Below are positions 6,774-8,974 of a stretch of 8,974 nt of DNA, in pieces. The stretch lies in assembly GCA_964342835.1 (NCBI GenBank), contig CAYFGJ010000042.1, forward strand, positions 1 through 8,974. The letters run 5' to 3'. Source of the stretch: GCA-2716945 sp964342835 (lineage in GTDB: Bacteria > Pseudomonadota > Gammaproteobacteria > GCA-002705445 > GCA-002716945). Numbering within the stretch: the first letter of the stretch is position 1; the number at the start of each line of letters is the position of its first letter. The notes beneath the pieces are model-generated. The model was not told where the DNA came from. It saw only the letters and a program-made list of their open reading frames with translations, and searched no databases. The translations under genes and the position numbers were made by a program.

Positions 6774-7982
6774 ATGAGTAAACGTCGAAAAACTATTTCA
6801 GTAAACGTAGGAAACATAACTATTGGTTCGGATTATCCTATTAGAATACAATCTATGACTAATACCAATACAGCTGATATTAAAAATACTGTATCTCAAA
6901 TTAAAGAATTAGCTGACGCTGGCTCTGATTTAGTAAGAATAACGGTTAATGATGAAGCTTCTGCAAAAGCAGTTCCATCTATTATTTCACAACTATTGAA
7001 AAGTAATTATAACGTTCCAATCATTGGTGATTTCCATTTTAATGGTCATATATTGTTAAAAAAATTTCCTGATATGGCCTATGTGCTGGATAAATATAGA
7101 ATCAATCCAGGTAATATCGGTGGCAAAGATAAATTCGATAAAAACTTTGAACAAATCATAAAAATTGCTATAAAAAACAATAAACCAATAAGAATTGGTG
7201 GAAATTGGGGAAGCATAAATAAGAATGTTCTCAATTCTCTTATTTCTGATAAACAGAATAATAATAAAGATATAAGTTATTCATATTTAATAAAAAAAGC
7301 ATTAATTTCATCAGTAATTGATTCTGCAGATCTTGCCGTAAATTTAGGGATGCCAAGCAATAAAATAATAATCTCATGTAAAACTAGTGATGTATCAGAA
7401 TTAATTGATGTTTATACTGATATCTCTACAAAATGTGAATACCCTCTTCACCTTGGATTGACTGAAGCTGGTATGGGGAAAGATGCCATTATTTCATCAA
7501 CTTCAGCATTGGCTATACTCTTGCACAAAGGTATTGGTGATACGATAAGAGTCTCATTAACTCCTACTCAAAACACCAAAAGAGAAGAGGAAGTGATTGT
7601 CTGTCAACAAATATTATCGAGCCTTGGCATGAAAAACTTTAAACCACAGGTTGTATCATGTCCTGGATGCGGTCGTACAAGCAATGATTACTTTATTAAT
7701 CTATCTAAATCTATAAAGTCCCATATCAATCAAAATATGCATCAATGGAAAATTAAATATCCTGGTGTAGAAAATATGAAAATCGCAGTTATGGGCTGTA
7801 TAGTTAATGGTCCTGGTGAATCAAAACAGGCAGATATAGGTATTAGTTTGCCTGGTAATAATGAAGACCCTTCTATACCAATATATATAAAAGGTAAAAA
7901 ATATAAAACATTGAGTGGCGACAATATAGAAACTCAATTTATTAATATATTACATGCATATATCGAAGATAATTATAGTTAA
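6774..7982 (+). CDS. ispG: 4-hydroxy-3-methylbut-2-en-1-yl diphosphate synthase (IspG/GcpE)
   Basis: A complete 402-residue IspG. The N-terminal barrel begins with VNVGNITIGSDYPIRIQSMTNT, the family opening, and continues through RINPGNIG (109-116) and LHLGLTEAGMGKDAI (225-239). GIGDTIRVSLTP is at 253-264. The iron-sulfur domain has the three cluster cysteines: Cys296 and Cys299 in CPGCGRTSND, and Cys342 in MGCIVNGPGES, with Glu349 as the expected fourth ligand. IspG converts methylerythritol cyclodiphosphate to HMBPP, the penultimate MEP-pathway step, using a [4Fe-4S] cluster. E. coli IspG is 372 residues; the longer form and the PGVENM/ADIGISLPG wording resemble alpha-, beta- and some gamma-proteobacterial proteins. 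It is the only plus-strand gene, divergent from grpE and ending 2 nt before the sseA stop on the opposite strand. Confidence 0.97.
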   Translation: MSKRRKTISVNVGNITIGSDYPIRIQSMTNTNTADIKNTVSQIKELADAGSDLVRITVNDEASAKAVPSIISQLLKSNYNVPIIGDFHFNGHILLKKFPDMAYVLDKYRINPGNIGGKDKFDKNFEQIIKIAIKNNKPIRIGGNWGSINKNVLNSLISDKQNNNKDISYSYLIKKALISSVIDSADLAVNLGMPSNKIIISCKTSDVSELIDVYTDISTKCEYPLHLGLTEAGMGKDAIISSTSALAILLHKGIGDTIRVSLTPTQNTKREEEVIVCQQILSSLGMKNFKPQVVSCPGCGRTSNDYFINLSKSIKSHINQNMHQWKIKYPGVENMKIAVMGCIVNGPGESKQADIGISLPGNNEDPSIPIYIKGKKYKTLSGDNIETQFINILHAYIEDNYS

Positions 7983-7984
7983 TT

Positions 7985-8836
7985 CTATTTTTCTATTTTA
8001 GCTACAGGCCTATTTCTATCTGTAATCCATTCACTCCAAGAACCAACATATAATTTTACCCCATCAATACCAGCAATCTTCAGTGCCAATATATTATGAC
8101 ATGCTGTAACTCCTGAACCGCACATAGATATTATATCTTCACCATCAGTGTCACCAATAATCTTATTATATATATGCTTCAATTCAGATTCGCTTCTAAA
8201 TAAGCCATCAGGTGATAAATTAGACATACATGGATGAGATATAGCCCCAGGAACATGGCCACAAATTGGATCTACGGGATCTTTGATGCCTTGATACCGT
8301 TCTTTTGATCTAGCATCTAATATAATTTTAGACATCTTATATTGTGCGTCTTCTACATCATCAATATTTACCTGCATCGAATTATTTATTGTGTAGGTAA
8401 AACTGTTTCTTTCGATTTTTGTTATATCCTTAACTAACTTATTTCCATTCTTTATCCAATGATTTATTCCTCCATTTAATACAGCAACATTTTCATGTCC
8501 TAACCATCTTAAAATCCACCACATTCTTCCAGCAAAAACACCGCCGGCATCATCATATACAACAGCTTGTTTATTATTTGAAAATCCCCATTGCGAGAGT
8601 TTTTGACATAAGATATCAGGGTCTGGAAGTGGGTGTCTACCGGAAGATACGCTTCTCTCACTAGCTAAATCACGATCCATATCAATAAATGTAGCATTTT
8701 TAATATGTCCTTCATTGTAAGAATCAAAACCATATTTAGGATCCTTTATATCACATCTACAGTCAAAAATAGCAAAATCTGTACTATCTAAATTATTTTT
8801 TAAATCTGCAGTATTAATTATTGTTTTATATGGCAT
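7985..8836 (-). CDS. sseA: 3-mercaptopyruvate sulfurtransferase (two-domain rhodanese family)
   Basis: A complete 283-residue two-domain sulfurtransferase (E. coli SseA is 281). The N-terminal, non-catalytic rhodanese domain (about 5-130) has GHIKNATFIDMD, SGRHPLP and YDDAGGVFAGRMWWILRWLGH. The C-terminal domain (about 155-280) carries LDARSKERYQG, GHVPGAI and the active loop CGSGVTAC at 239-246, with Cys239 as the persulfide cysteine. A CGSGVTA loop marks mercaptopyruvate sulfurtransferases, whereas thiosulfate sulfurtransferases have CRKGV(S/T). Arg176 and Arg180 probably bind the substrate carboxylate. It moves sulfur from 3-mercaptopyruvate to thiols or cyanide; its physiological acceptor is not shown by the sequence. 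No signal peptide is visible, so it is cytoplasmic. No Shine-Dalgarno sequence precedes the ATG. A thiosulfate preference cannot be fully excluded, as family names are often interchanged. Confidence 0.92.
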   Translation of the reverse strand: MPYKTIINTADLKNNLDSTDFAIFDCRCDIKDPKYGFDSYNEGHIKNATFIDMDRDLASERSVSSGRHPLPDPDILCQKLSQWGFSNNKQAVVYDDAGGVFAGRMWWILRWLGHENVAVLNGGINHWIKNGNKLVKDITKIERNSFTYTINNSMQVNIDDVEDAQYKMSKIILDARSKERYQGIKDPVDPICGHVPGAISHPCMSNLSPDGLFRSESELKHIYNKIIGDTDGEDIISMCGSGVTACHNILALKIAGIDGVKLYVGSWSEWITDRNRPVAKIEK

Positions 8837-8879
8837 TTATATATAAATAATAAGTATGTTTATTCCGAATATTAGCGTA

Positions 8880-8906
8880 ATTATATTCAATATAACACTA
8901 AATCAA
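8880..8906 (-). promoter_or_regulatory. Possible sigma-70-type promoter of sseA
   Basis: In the 83-nt gap between the tRNA gene and sseA, the minus strand shows TTGATT (8906-8901), a short 15-nt spacer and a perfect TATAAT (8885-8880). The start site would be near 8873 with a leader of about 36 nt. The spacing is below optimum and the DNA very AT-rich, so this is a weak call. The alternative is read-through from the upstream tRNA gene on the same strand. Confidence 0.35.
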
Positions 8907-8919
8907 TTAAAAACATAAG

Positions 8920-8974
8920 CGCGCACGGGAGGATTCGAACCCCCGACCCCAAGCTTAGAAGGCTCGTGCTCTAT
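8920..8974 (-). tRNA. tRNA-Arg (anticodon UCU), 3' part; 5' end beyond the window
   Basis: The minus strand carries about 55 nt of a tRNA: end of the D arm (ATAGAGC), anticodon stem CGAGC/GCTTG (one G-U pair) around the loop CTTCTAA, variable loop GGGTC, T arm GGGGG-TTCGAAT-CCTCC, and acceptor strand CGTGCGC with discriminator G73. The anticodon TCT (8959-8957) reads AGA/AGG arginine codons, with AGA likely common in this AT-rich genome. The acceptor 5' strand and most of the D arm lie outside the window. The sequence after G73 is CTTATG, so the CCA end is not encoded and must be added by CCA-adding enzyme. No terminator hairpin follows. Confidence 0.93.

Noticed and set aside
8837..8919. The 83-nt gap between sseA and the tRNA gene as a possible attachment site or small RNA.
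   Set aside because: tRNA 3' ends are common integration sites, but no integrase gene or repeat of the tRNA end is in the window, and the gap shows only a weak promoter-like sequence.
1..8974. A previously undescribed system, such as a defence island, novel cluster or retroelement.
   Set aside because: Every complete coding sequence matches a core housekeeping family, gaps are under 100 nt, and no CRISPR-like or long repeat was seen on either strand.

Overview
This is an AT-rich window (roughly 70% A+T by eye) from a bacterial chromosome. It is packed with housekeeping genes, nine complete and two cut by the window edges. I find no mobile element, CRISPR array, phage gene or candidate new defence or biosynthetic system, and all complete protein genes belong to well-known families. 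The organism looks like a low-GC, compact proteobacterium using the standard code (fabD and dapB end in TGA). The order grpE-dnaK-dnaJ-dapB and several DnaK signatures (for example GGQTRMP) resemble Gammaproteobacteria. IspG is the longer form of about 400 residues common in alpha- and beta-proteobacteria, and the tRNA gene does not encode its CCA end, so the class cannot be fixed from this window alone. A streamlined marine or host-associated lineage is plausible but inferred.

Layout. Positions 1-6711 hold eight genes, all on the minus strand. Read in transcription order they are grpE, dnaK, dnaJ, dapB, fabD, fabG, acpP and fabF (fabF runs off the left edge). From dnaK to fabG the genes are 6 nt apart, 2 nt apart, or overlap by 4 and 8 nt. 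The only gaps are 91 nt (grpE-dnaK) and 74 nt (fabG-acpP). A good match to a sigma-32 heat-shock promoter sits in the grpE-dnaK gap. At 6712-6773 a 62-nt divergent region separates grpE from ispG, which is on the plus strand (6774-7982). ispG meets sseA (minus strand, 7985-8836) tail to tail with 2 nt between. Upstream of sseA is an 83-nt AT-rich gap, then a tRNA-Arg(UCU) gene on the minus strand, cut by the right edge.

How the genes work together. GrpE, DnaK and DnaJ form the Hsp70 chaperone cycle. DapB makes tetrahydrodipicolinate for lysine and peptidoglycan. FabD, FabG, AcpP and FabF are the core of type II fatty-acid synthesis (malonyl loading, ketoacyl reduction, carrier, condensation). 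IspG is the iron-sulfur enzyme of the MEP isoprenoid pathway, and SseA is a mercaptopyruvate-type sulfurtransferase. The main points of interest are the fusion of the chaperone, lysine and fatty-acid clusters into one tight same-strand run, the internal heat-shock promoter, strong Shine-Dalgarno sites only at dnaK and acpP, and a possible leaderless ispG transcript.
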